Source of the DNA: Eutreptiella sp. 'Long Island Sound 2002'
Taxonomy: Eukaryota; Euglenozoa; Euglenophyceae; Eutreptiales; Eutreptiaceae
Direction of reading: 5' to 3'
Length of the DNA stretch: 64,000 bases
Assembly (NCBI GenBank): GCA_964036045.1
Contig: OZ038392.1
Coordinates: 41,144,806-41,208,805 of the forward strand
Positions 53,254 to 63,206 of this stretch are shown in pieces. A program made the position numbers and the translations under genes. Position 1 is the first letter of the stretch. Each line of letters opens with the position of its first letter. A model generated the notes under the pieces. The model was not told where the DNA came from and made no database searches. It saw nothing but the letters and a program-made list of their open reading frames with translations.

Positions 53254-55485
53254 GCCGTGGGCTGGGGGTATCCGCCTCCTGCAGCACCGCCAACAACTGC
53301 TGCAGCGGCCAGAGCAGCTGGTGCGACACGGCAACCACCGCCACATGCAGCTGTACAACCGGGACCGCAGCAGCCGTCCACGACGCCGTGGAGCATGCAG
53401 CCACAGGTTCTTGCCGTGCGCACTACCATTTCCGTTGCGCGTGCTACGCTCTTGTTGTGCGTGCTACCTGTCTCGTTGTGCGTACTACGCAAGTCCTCTT
53501 TGCGCGTGCTTTGTCTTGTTTTCCGCAGACGCTGCCCCACCGCTGACCCAGTTCTCCCCAAAGCAGACTCTGTGGCCCGCGCCGCAGTCCCCGTCACAAG
53601 CTGCCTCACAGCAGCTGTCTCCCATGCTGTTCCCCGGTGGGTCGCCCACCTTGGGCTCCCCAGTGCGCGGCAGTCCTCCAGTGGGCCAAGCGCAGCAAGT
53701 GCTCTTCGGCCCACTGCCAGTGCAGCAGCAGCAGCAGCAGCAAATGCAGCAGCAGCAAGTGCAGGCTACGGCCCAGCAAGTCGGCAGCCCACAACAGCAG
53801 CAGCAGCAGCAGCAGCAGCAGGTCCAACCAAGACAGCAGCAACCCCAAGTGAAAGCACAGTTTCAGTCTCCCCCGCCCGGGCCACGTACGGGGTTCGCCT
53901 TCAGCAGCGACTTCAAGAACCGAATCTGGCCCAACCAAAACAGCACCATCTGTGCCCAAGGGCCCAACTGGGCATGGCTGAAGGACGTGCCACCGGCCTA
54001 CCTCTTCGAGGTGGCCTTCTACAAGTTCTGGCGCCAGAGAGCCACGGTGATTGCCAAGATCCTAGACGGAGCTGTGAAACCCTGCTGGCATGACGAGAGC
54101 ATTACTGGCCACTGGTGCAGTCTGGCGAACCTGTTGAACCCCTCCGTGCCAACCAAAGCAGGACAAGCTGCTTGTGGACACTGCAAGGTGGAGGAGTACG
54201 AGCTGCTGTTTTCGTGCTGGGCAAGTTACGGCTGGGGTCACGTTCGGACTCACACGCCTCCGGGTGCCACCGCAAAGACGGTCCACCACTTCTACTTCGA
54301 CAAGGACCCACCGTGCTTTATCAATGCGACCGACGCGGGGGCATTGGCCTTCAAGAACGAGTGTGCCTCGATGAGAAGTACGGGGGCCAGTTTGCTGCGG
54401 GGGTCAGCCAAGAAAGGAGCCAGTGCAGCAAGGGCACTTGCAACCGGCGCCAAAGTCAAACACACGGTGGTCAAGGACGAGGAGCAGCCGCAGCAGCAGC
54501 AAGTGCAGCAACAGCAGCAGCTCCAACAGCAGGCAGCCGTGCACGAGGCAACACTGCAGCTGCTCCAGCAGCAGCAGCGGGTGCAGATGGCCCAGCAACA
54601 GCAACAACAACAACAACAACAACAACAACAGGCACAGGCACAGGTACGCGCTATGTTTGCCATTGCGCGCGGTGCCGACATTGTTGCGCGCGCCCCATTT
54701 GCTGTAGCACGCGCGATTTGATTGTTTGCGCGCGCTACGGCCCCACTGTCTGTCCTATTGTCATGTAGGTGGGCAGCTTCAATCAGGTCCTGTGCCTGGG
54801 ATCCCGCAGAGGGCCGTTGATCATGAGCGTGCCCGCGGACATTGCCGGGCAGTCCAAGCATGCGGCCGACTGGCTTCATGGACGGAAGGAGCAAGGCCCC
54901 TCCCCGGTGCTGGCCCGGGGTAAGCGGCAGATGGAGGAGCTGGTGGTAGACTGGGCCGACGCCTTTGCCGTGCCGGAGACGGAATCCGTGACAGTCCCAA
55001 GGCAGAAGAAGAAGCGTACCGAGGAGCCAGCAGCCACCAGCCACGTACCACCAGCCATCTCCGCCTCCCACACTGCTAAACCGCCACACCCGCCTGGCAA
55101 GGTCCTTGCCCAGAAGACCGCTGACCAGCAGCTGATGGCACAGGCGGCACAGAGAGTCCAACGTCAAGCGGAACAGGCCAAGAAGAAAGAGGACGAAGCA
55201 AAGAAGAAGAAGAAGGAAGGAGAGGAAAAGAGGAAGAAGAAGGAGAAGGAAGAGGAAGAGAAGAGGAAGAAGAAGGAGAAGGAAGAGGAGGAGAAGAGAC
55301 GGAAGAAAGCAGAGGAGGAGAAAGCAGAAAAGGTAATGCAGGGCGCTTTCGGTGTCATTGCACGTGCTATGCATTTCGTCGCGCGTGCTATGCCATGTAT
55401 TGCGCGTGCTATGCCTCTGCGCTACTCTTTCCAGGCAAGCAAGACTGGCCCCAACGTGAAGAAGACACTTCAGATAAGCAGTTGA
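53254..55485 (+). CDS. Spliced poly-Q / Lys-Glu-rich gene with an unknown Cys/His domain
   Basis: Exons: about 53254-53406 (frame uncertain, Ala/Pro/Gln-rich), 53529-54643, 54769-55332 and 55435-55485 (TGA). The last two junctions preserve the frame at phase 0. The large exon has two poly-Q tracts around a domain of about 190 residues that looks conserved: GFAFSSDFKNRIWPNQNS, WLKDVPPAYLFEVAFYKFW, CWHDESITGHWC, CGHCKVEEYELLFSCW, HHFYFDKDPPCF. Three Cys/His pairs could bind zinc. The C-terminus is a Lys/Glu coiled coil (KKKEGEEKRKKKEKEEEEK). I do not recognise the family. A role as the DNA-binding accessory factor of the surrounding element is possible. Confidence 0.6.
53407..53528 (+). other. 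Repeat-built intron (122 nt)
   Basis: GT 53407, AG 53527-53528; five CGTTGCGCGTGCTAC-like units about 22 nt apart. Confidence 0.7.
54644..54768 (+). other. Repeat-built intron (125 nt)
   Basis: GT 54644, AG 54767-54768; GCGCGCGCTA-like units at about 22-nt intervals; phase 0 on both sides. Confidence 0.75.
55333..55434 (+). other. Repeat-built intron (102 nt)
   Basis: GT 55333, AG 55433-55434; ATTGCGCGTGCTATG-like units; phase 0 on both sides. Confidence 0.75.
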
Positions 55486-55775
55486 AGACCCCCTCCCCCT
55501 ATTTTGAGGGTGCTGGATGCTAACAAGCAGGTTGTAGGGGCACACAGGTCACAAAGACGCAATTTACAGCATGCGTATGCACCAAAATTTCCCATTTATC
55601 ATGGAAAAAAACGGCAAAAAATGGCCGCTTTTTGGTGAAAAATTGTGTTTTTTGGCCTCAGCCAAGCAGTTGTAGACCTCTCCACCCCTATTTTGAGGGT
55701 GCTAGATGCAAAAAAGCATGTTGTATGGGGACACAGATCGCCCAAACACAATTTACAGCATGCTAACTACTTGAA
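55477..55775 (+). repeat. Direct repeat of ~110 bp in the spacer between the two accessory genes
   Basis: 55477-55575 and 55658-55760 share AAGCAGTTG.AGACC, CCCTATTTTGAGGGTGCT, AGCA.GTTGTA.GGG and CAATTTACAGCATGC.TA in the same order. The CCCTATTTTGAGGG block is an imperfect palindrome. Confidence 0.7.
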
Positions 55776-55798
55776 TGGGTTTTTTTTTTATGTTGCAG

Positions 55799-56776
55799 GT
55801 TTTGGGATTTTTGGACGTCATAAAATCCTATGTGAGGCACCCCAGCCGCAGCTAGCATCAAAGCCAGCACCGAAGCAGCCTGTCCCAGTCCCAGACCAGC
55901 CAGAGGAACAAGGAGGTCCGTGCGGTTCCACCTCACCAAGTACCGCTCCCAAGGCCAAGCAGCAGAGCAAAGCTGACGCGGAGAGGGTGGCAAGAGATGA
56001 GCTCATGCAGCGCCGAGATGGGTCCTACAAAGACAGCTACAAGCCTCGGTGGATCATCTACTGCACCACTGCGATCGCGCCGATGATTGTGGAAGGAGCC
56101 GAAATCAAGCCAGCAGGGGCCAGGAGGGCCCCCAGGACCACGTGCCCTCATCATCCCCAACGATCAGTGGAGCCCCAGCCAACAAGGGGAGGAGGAGGAG
56201 GAAGAGGACGACTGGTCGGAGTTCATGCCCAGCTGCCAGGTGTTCTCCGCCAAAAGCAAAGCGTATGACGAGTTGGACAAGTGGCAGTCGTGGTGGGAGA
56301 TGTACGAGCCCGATGAAATTGTGGACCTCAACCCCGACCCAAAGACCATGAGGATGTTCCCGTCCAAGCCACCAATCCCAAAGAAGAAGCAGCCCCAAGG
56401 AGACCCACCAGCCCAGCCACCAGCCCCCCCACAAGAAGACGAGGGACCTGCCGAAGCTGCAGCACAAGCAGAAGCACCAGCAGCAGCTGCACAAGAAGAA
56501 GAGACACCAGCCCCAGCAGCAGCTGCACAAGAAGAAGACGCACCAGCCCCACCACAAGAAGAAGAGGCACCAGGGGCCGCGCCACAAGAAGGAGAAGGAG
56601 CAGCCCCGAAAGAAGGAGAGGCACCAGAAGGAGCAACCCCAGAAGGCGACCCAAGTGCACAAGAAGAAGGGGACGCAGCGCCAGGTGCAGCTGGGGCAGA
56701 AGACCAAAGACCAGAATGGGAGAAGGAGCGGGAGGCCAAAGTGGTGGTCGAAAGCATAAAGGAGATCACTGGATGA
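55799..56776 (+). CDS. Acidic Pro/Glu/Ala-rich gene, 3' exon
   Basis: A branch-like TGCTAAC (55761-55767) and an acceptor AG at 55797-55798 precede the exon. The frame runs FGIFGRHKILCEAPQPQ, then KADAERVARDELMQRR and SYKDSYKPRWIIYCTTAIAPMIVEG. Near 56090-56150 the reading frame changes and continues as GEEEEEEDDWSEFMPSCQ, LDKWQSWWEMYEPDEIVDLNPD, and a long tail of APAAAAQEEE-type repeats to TGA. The frame change may be a small intron or an error. GC-motif repeats resume immediately after the stop (56780-56860). Function unknown. It could be a further exon group of the preceding gene. Confidence 0.5.
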
Positions 56777-57149
56777 TAGTGCGCACTATACCTGGTATAG
56801 CGCACGCCATAAGGTCCATAGCGCGCGCTGTAAATGTTTTGCGCGCGCTACACTGTTGTTGCCGATGAGGACCTGTAGTGTTGCACACTTTTCAGACCTC
56901 TCAGAAAGTGTTTTTGCATGTGTCTTGGGATGGGTGAGCAACAGGGAATGTTTTTGAAAAGCAAGGGGCTTTTGAGAAACACGGGACACTGGAAAAAGCA
57001 TGGTTTTGAAACATTTTCCGGTTTTGAAAAATTTAAAAAAACGGGACAATATAGCGCGGTGGAGCGCGCGGAATAGGCGCGCTACAAAGGTCATATTTTC
57101 CAAAATTTGCGCGCACTGTGGAAACATGCACCATTGCGCGCACACAGGG
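56777..57149. other. 3' flank with GCGCGC repeats; no gene seen
   Basis: Four GCGCGCGCTA-like motifs (56780-56860), an AT-rich middle, and three more (57050-57140). Confidence 0.5.
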
Positions 57150-58104
57150 TTGGGCCATAGGTACCTATCATTGGGCCATGGGTACTTATCATTTGTCCAT
57201 GGGTACCTATGCTTTGGCGATAGGTAGCTATCATTTGGCCATGTGTAACTATGGTTTGGCCATGGGTAACTATTGTTTGGCCATAGGCACCTATCGTTTG
57301 GCATAGGTACAGGTAGCTATGGCGAAATGATAGGTACTTTGGACAAGCAATAGGTACCTATGGCCAAACCATAGGTACCTATGGCCATACAATAGGTACC
57401 TATGGCCAAAAGATAGGAGGAACATATGGCCAAACGATAGGTACCTATCGCTAAACAAAAGGTGCTTATGGCCAAACGATAAGTACCTCTGGCCAACTCA
57501 TAGGCACCTATGGCCCAGCGATAGATACCTATGGCCAAACCATAGGTATCTATGGCCAAACAATATGTACCTTTGAGCAGACAGTAGGTACCTATGGCCC
57601 AACGAAGGGTACCTACGGCCATACAATAGGTACCTATTGTTTGGCCATAGGAACCTATCGTTTGGCCATAGGTACTCATCGTTTTGGCGTAGGTAACCTA
57701 TGGTTTGGCCATAGATACCTGTCGTTTGGCAATGGGTACCTATCGTTTGGGCATAGGTGTCTATCGTTTGGCCATTGGTTCCTATCCTTTGGCCATAGGT
57801 ACCTACTGTTGGGCCATAGGTACCGATCGCATGGCCCAATGATAGTTCCTATGGCCCAACGATAGGTACCTATGGCCCAACGATAAGAACCTTTGGCAAA
57901 ACGATAGGTATGTATGGCCAAACGATTGACCACCTATGGCCAACAGATACAAGTGATAGGTGCCTATGGACGAGCGAAAGGTACCTATGGCCAAACGATA
58001 GGTACTTATGGCCAAACAATAGGTATCTATGGCCAAATAGCAGGCACTTATGCTGCCGTCACCATGTATCTATGACCAAAGAATATACATATGGCCGAAC
58101 AAAA
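57150..58104. repeat. Right minisatellite array in four alternating-orientation blocks
   Basis: The same ~21-bp unit as at 50392-50966, about 45 copies. Orientation is plus at 57150-57320, minus at about 57330-57635, plus at about 57635-57835 and minus at about 57836-58104. Neighbouring blocks can pair with each other, so single strands could fold into long hairpins. Confidence 0.9.
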
Positions 58105-59096
58105 GGTACCTACCGACCTACCGACTATATCTCCAAGCAAAATGAAGGGCACAACAAAAAGAAGGTTGATTCGTGATCGTGGAAAAATGTATGACCACTC
58201 GAGATTCATCATATCGAGTGCGGCGATGTCGAAGTCGAAAATCCGATTCTGAAAGTCTGAAAAAATCAGATTGATTTTGCGAGTGTATAATATGAAAATT
58301 GCGGAAGCAACGGACCCTTTACTGATGAAATCTGACCCTTCATCGGGGCTTCCGCCAAAATATCTGCAAATAACAGTTAACCAATCGGTTACCGCAAAAT
58401 CGCGAGCCAACTGACAGTCACCGATACATTGACCATCAGAAGGAAAGACTGAAAAACTACGGAAACATTATGATAAAAAAACCCTGTTGATTCCTGATAT
58501 TCTGATATATATATTTCAGCTGGCGGCGCCTCGGTACTGAATATGGCCGCTCATAGCCGGAATGGCCAAACCTATCACACTATCACATCGGGCTAGGTCA
58601 GGTGGATAAGAGAGTATGATATCAGCCAATGGCGGCTTGCCGGCACATAGATACACACCCCAAGTGACCCAAAGATGGCCACGTGGGTCCGAACCGGCTT
58701 CACCCCCCTTCTCAGAGCGTTGTTACCGCTCGGAAGTCATTGAAGAGACGACGGGAGGACCCCAATGGGCTCCAACCCCCCCCCCAAATGTCCGAAGGAC
58801 ACATGGAGGCCCCACACACGTCGTAGTCGTCCCCCACGCCCCAAGGGAGGGGTGAGAACACTCATAATCGGTGCCCTACGCCATATCCGGTCTCCTCTTG
58901 ATCTCCAACATGGACCAAGGGGATCAAAGATACAGAAACGTCGTCGGTCGACCTAAATAAGTATACCACAATGAAATATATATGTGGAGATCGAGTGAAG
59001 GGGGTATATGGCCAATCAAGGCCGGAGAATCCCCAGATGAACGCCCTCACCTGTCGCCGAAGCACAGAAACAAACAAAAATGCCAAGGGGGATCCA
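58105..59096. other. Spacer left of the second gypsy element; possible 3' LTR
   Basis: No gene seen. On the minus strand a G9-type purine run near 58777-58790 followed by TGGAGCCC could be the purine tract and LTR start of the second gypsy element, but there is no second LTR in the window to confirm it. Confidence 0.3.
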
Positions 59097-59866
59097 TTAC
59101 GGTGCTACAGCAGCCCCCAAATGGACCAACACGTCCTTGACATCCAGAGAAATGTTCTTTTTCTTCAGATAGTCCATCCAGACCGTGGTATACCTCGGCA
59201 CGAAACTGCTCAGAGGCTCCCACGAATCCCTGGATGCGGCGAATTCCTTCCAACGGACTTTATAAAGCCTCCCCCCAGACGTCCCCAGGTCCGGCTGGTC
59301 CGCAAGGATCCTATCGGCGGTGAAGTTGTCGTCCTCACCTTCGTCGTCCGAGTCCACATCGCCGGCCGTGAACTCGAAGGTGACAGGACGTCCGCTGGGG
59401 TCTGGTGCTCGGGGACGATGCTGGGTATGGTCGCGGTCCAGGATCTTGTTATCTCCCACACGAACCGCATACACATCCTGCCTAACCTTCTGCACGATTA
59501 CCCCCGGCACGTACCAAGACGCCTGCCGATGCCTTGACAGGACATCCTTGTGGTGCCGCTCCACCCACACGGTGTCTTGGAGAGCATATTTCTGGACTTT
59601 TCCCTGCTTGAAGTACTTGGCCCTCTTCTCATGCTCGTCTTGAAGTGCGTTGCACACCTTGGCCGCCGTGTTGTCCGCCTCAGCCATCATGGCTTTCGCA
59701 TCCCGGGCCACTTTGCCATGGTTCATCCACGGGAGAGTGCGTGACACTCGATCCCGTAGGAACAGGATGCGATGGGGCAACAGTCCAGTGGGCCCCGGAA
59801 GGTCGTGATACGCTTGGAGTACTTACCACAGCGAATTATACCAATTCCGGCCCGGTTCGTCGATGT
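59097..59866 (-). pseudogene. pol: Second gypsy element: integrase C-terminus with chromodomain
   Basis: On the minus strand the frame runs from the TRIM junction (59866) through a stop codon near 59824, then PHRILFLRDRVSRTLPW, a GPY-type module (ALQDTVWVERHHKDVL, WYVPGVIVQKV), an acidic linker and a chromodomain (GGRLYKVRWKEFAASRDSWEPLSSF). It ends near 59097. The chromodomain places this element among chromoviruses. It is a different family from the one at 1974-47893. The premature stop shows decay. Confidence 0.8.
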
Positions 59867-60503
59867 TGACGCAGAATCAGTCCCTTGGTCTGTCCTGCCT
59901 CGATGGCTACTCGAAGAGCCGCCCTGACAGCGTCGAAGAACACGCGCGCACAGCAGAATACAGGCGCACGCTCCAGCGCTTGCGTGTCGTGATCAGGACT
60001 CTGAATCGAGATTGTACGAAGTATTGCGTGAAATATAGTGTGCATTATTGTTTATGCATTATTATTTATTTATGCATTATGCATTATTGTTTTATTTGCA
60101 CACAGCTCAGATTGTGTCATGGAGCAGCAGGACTTGGCAAAAGTCCTAGAACTTTTCGTAGCTGGCAATACGAGTTCAGCACGATGACAGTCTGATGGAG
60201 CAGTATGGTGCAACGTGTTCTGTCGCTACTGCCGTGTGCTCTGTCGATTTGCTTTTCTGCTGATGCGTCCTCCAAGCAGGATTAAGCGAAGCTCTCGTAG
60301 CGTAACTCGAGATCAACATCGGCTTCAAAAATCATGAACAGCAGGACTTTCGGGTTTTTGCAGTAGTGAAACTGAGGTTCTTTTGCGGCGGCGGTACTTT
60401 TAGGGTGTTTGGAAAAACCCACAGACGGAAACCAAGGACCAAGGAGAAAATTACTTCCATATGTATCCGTAGACGCAATCCCCAGTAGCCTGGACCTGCT
60501 TCA
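59867..60503 (+). repeat. TRIM LTR 1
   Basis: 637 bp, TG...CA; includes a TGCATTATTGTTTATGCATT-type AT-rich stretch (60045-60090). Nearly identical to the other two LTRs. Confidence 0.85.
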
Positions 60504-61214
60504 GAAAAGTTCTAGTATATTGCCATTTCCGCGCTCAACTGACTGAAGATCGTCTCGAACAGCACCCTTGGACGCCAGGAGATCGCCCTTGGGTCCATCA
60601 TGGTGCGCCGACAACTTCAACTGCGACGTCGGTTGGCGGTGAGAGGACTTTTGGCGGCACAGTGTGACCAGCGTGGAGGTTCGTGGATTTTCGCCTGGAG
60701 CAAGGTTCAGCGCGTGAGGTAGGACTGGACCAAGGCAATGGCGCCCGCCGTGGAGCCAGCCGGGCCTGGTCGATGAAGCCCGCGACCCGATGGGGCCTGG
60801 ATGCAACGGAAGGCAGACATCAACCCTGAAGCCACCAGCAGCGCCCAGAACCACCAGGAGCTGTCACCGACGCATCCTCTTGGCTAAACTTATGTCTGGG
60901 ATTTTAATTATCAACTTTGGTCTGCAGCGCGTGCGGACTAGAGTTCAGCCTGTTCCATGATGCAAGTTTTTTTATTATATTATGTATTGCGCTTCTGTTC
61001 ATCTGTCGCAATATACATTATGTGTGTAGCCTCCCACGGCTGACATTCCGCAATGACCACACACCACGCCGCAAGGTAACCGACAGCCTTGAGGAGCGAG
61101 AGCGGCACCATGGTCGGTGCTGTGAGGTGTATACTATGGCAGGTGGGTGTCAGGTCGGCCGTTAGGGAGTTCGGAGCGACCTGCGGACCCTGCAGTTCGT
61201 TCCTGAGAGGGGGG
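60504..61214 (+). other. TRIM internal segment 1
   Basis: 711 bp, no coding ORF supported. Begins GAAAAGTTCTAG and ends with the purine tract GAGAGGGGGG. I could not name the primer tRNA. Confidence 0.75.
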
Positions 61215-61850
61215 TGACGCAGAATCAGTCTCTTGGTCTGTCCTGCCTCGATGGCTACTCGAAGAGCCGCCCTGACAGCGTCGAAGAACACGCTCGCACA
61301 GCAGAATACAGGCGCACGCTCCAGCGCTTGCGTGTCGTGATCAGGACTCTGAATCGAGATTGTACGAAGTATTGCGTGAAATATAGTGTGCATTATTGTT
61401 TATGCATTATTATTTATTTATGCATTATGCATTATTGTTTTATTTGCACACAGCTCAGATTGTGTCATGGAGCAGCAGGACTTGGCAAAAGTCCTAGAAC
61501 TTTTCGTAGCTGGCAATACGAGTTCAGCACAATGACAGTCTAATTGAGCAGTATGGTGCAACGTGTTCTGTCGCTACTGCCGTGTGCTCTGTCGATTTGC
61601 TTTTCTGCTGATGCGTCCCCCAAGCAGGATTAAGCGAAGCTCTGGCAGCGTAACTCGAGATCAACATCGGCTTCAAAAATCATGAACAGCAGGACTTTCG
61701 GGTTTTTGCAGTGGTGAAACTGAGGTTCTTTTGCGGCGGCGGTACTTTTAGGGTGTTTGGAAAACCCACAGATGGAAACCAAGGAACCAGGAGAAAATTA
61801 CTTCCATATGTATCCGTAGACGCAATCCCCAGTACCCTGGACCTGCTTCA
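61215..61850 (+). repeat. TRIM LTR 2
   Basis: 636 bp, TG...CA; spaced 1348 bp from LTR 1. Confidence 0.85.
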
Positions 61851-62570
61851 GAAAAGTTCTAGTATATTGCCATTTCCGTGCTCAACTGACTGAAGATCGT
61901 CCCGAACAGCACCCTTGGACGCCAGAAGATCGCCCTCGGGTCCATCATGGTGCGCCGACAACTTCAACTGCGACGTCGGTTGGCGCTGAGAGGACTTTTG
62001 GCGGCACAGTGTGACCAGCGTGGAGGTTCGTGGATTTTTGCCTGGAGCAAGGTTCAGCGCGTGAGGTAGGACTGGACCAAGGCAATGGCGCCCGCCGTGG
62101 AGCCAGCCGGGCCTGGTCGACGAAGCCCGCGAACCGATGGGGCCTGGATGCAACGGAAGGCGGACATCAACCCTGAAGCCACCAGCAGCGCCCAGAACCA
62201 CCAGGAGCTGTCACCGACGTTGCCGACGCATCCTCTTGGCTAAACCTATGTCTGGGATTTTAATTATCAACTTTGGTCTGCAGCGCGTGCGGACTAGAGT
62301 TCAGCCTGTTCCATGATGCAAGTTTTTTTATTATATTATGTATTGCGCTTCTGTTCATCTGTCGCAATATACATTATGTGTGTAGCCTCCCACGGCTGAC
62401 ATTCCGCAATGACCACACACCACGCCGCAAGGTAACCGACAGCCTTGAGGAGCGAGAGCGGCACCATGGTCGGTGCTGTGAGGTGTATACTATGGCAGGT
62501 GGGTGTCAGGTCGGCCGTTAGGGAGTTCGGAGCGACCTGCGGACCCTGCAGTTCGTTCCTGAGAGGGGGG
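61851..62570 (+). other. TRIM internal segment 2
   Basis: 720 bp; same as internal segment 1 with a short extra GTTGCCGAC-type duplication near 62218. Confidence 0.75.
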
Positions 62571-63206
62571 TGACGCAGTATCAGTCCCTTGGTCTGTCCT
62601 GCCTCGATGGCTACTCGAAGAGCTGCCCTGACAGCGTCGAAGAACACGCGCGCACAGCAGAATACAGGCGCACGCTCCAGCGCTTGCGTGTCGTGATCAG
62701 GACTCTGAATCGAGATTGTACGAAGTATTGCGTGAAATATAGTGTGCATTATTGTTTATGCATTATTATTTATTTATGCATTATGCATTATTGTTTTATT
62801 TGCACACAGCTCAGATTGTTTCATGGAGCACCAGGACTTGGCAAAAGTCGTAGAACTTTTCGTAGCTGGCAATACGAGTTCAGCACAATGACAGTCTGAT
62901 GGAGCAGTATGGTGCAACGTGTTCTGTCGCTACTGCCGTGTGCTCTGTCGATTTGCTTTTCTGCTGATGCGTCCCCCAAGCAGGATTAAGCGAAGCTCTG
63001 GCAGCGTAACTCGAGATCAACATCGGCTTCAAAAATCATGAACAGCAGGACTTTCGGGTTTTTGCAGTGGTGGAACTGAGGTTCTTTTGCGGCGGCGGTA
63101 CTTTTAGGGTGTTTGGAAAACCCACAGATGGAAACCAAGGAACCAGGAGAAAATTACTTCCATGTGTATCGGTAGACGCAATCCCCGGTACCCTGGACCT
63201 GCTTCA
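62571..63206 (+). repeat. TRIM LTR 3
   Basis: 636 bp, TG...CA; spaced 1356 bp from LTR 2; abuts integrase coding sequence of the host element. Confidence 0.85.

Larger units (their letters stand above)
50392..58104. mobile_element. Candidate DNA transposon with minisatellite inverted ends
   Basis: The outer ends match in inverted orientation: TTTTGCTCGGCCATAGG at 50392-50408 and, reading inward from the right, TTTTGTTCGGCCATATG ending at 58104. Each end opens into an array of the same ~21-bp repeat. Between them lie a transposase-like spliced gene and two accessory genes. Transposase plus accessory gene plus short subterminal repeats in both orientations is the layout of En/Spm-CACTA elements, but I see no CACTA end and no clear target duplication, so the superfamily is open. 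Confidence 0.4.
59867..63206 (+). mobile_element. TRIM-like element with three LTRs and two internal segments
   Basis: Structure is LTR-internal-LTR-internal-LTR. LTRs start TGACGCAG and end CTGCTTCA. Each inner LTR is preceded by a GAGAGGGGGG purine tract, placing the element on plus. There is no coding capacity in the 0.7-kb internals. The 4-bp ATGT flanks both ends (59863-59866 and 63207-63210), and the integrase frame of the host element resumes in phase across it. The tandem form probably arose by recombination between LTRs of two copies. Confidence 0.85.

Noticed and set aside
51123-56776. Single gene joining the transposase-like exons to the poly-Q gene
   Set aside because: The donor at 52947 and the acceptor at 53253 do not give a continuous frame into the well-coded poly-Q exon; kept as separate genes.
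50392-58104. Frames encoding TYRLAIG / GHRYLSFGH-type peptides
   Set aside because: These are translations of the 21-bp (7-codon) minisatellite in different frames, not genes.
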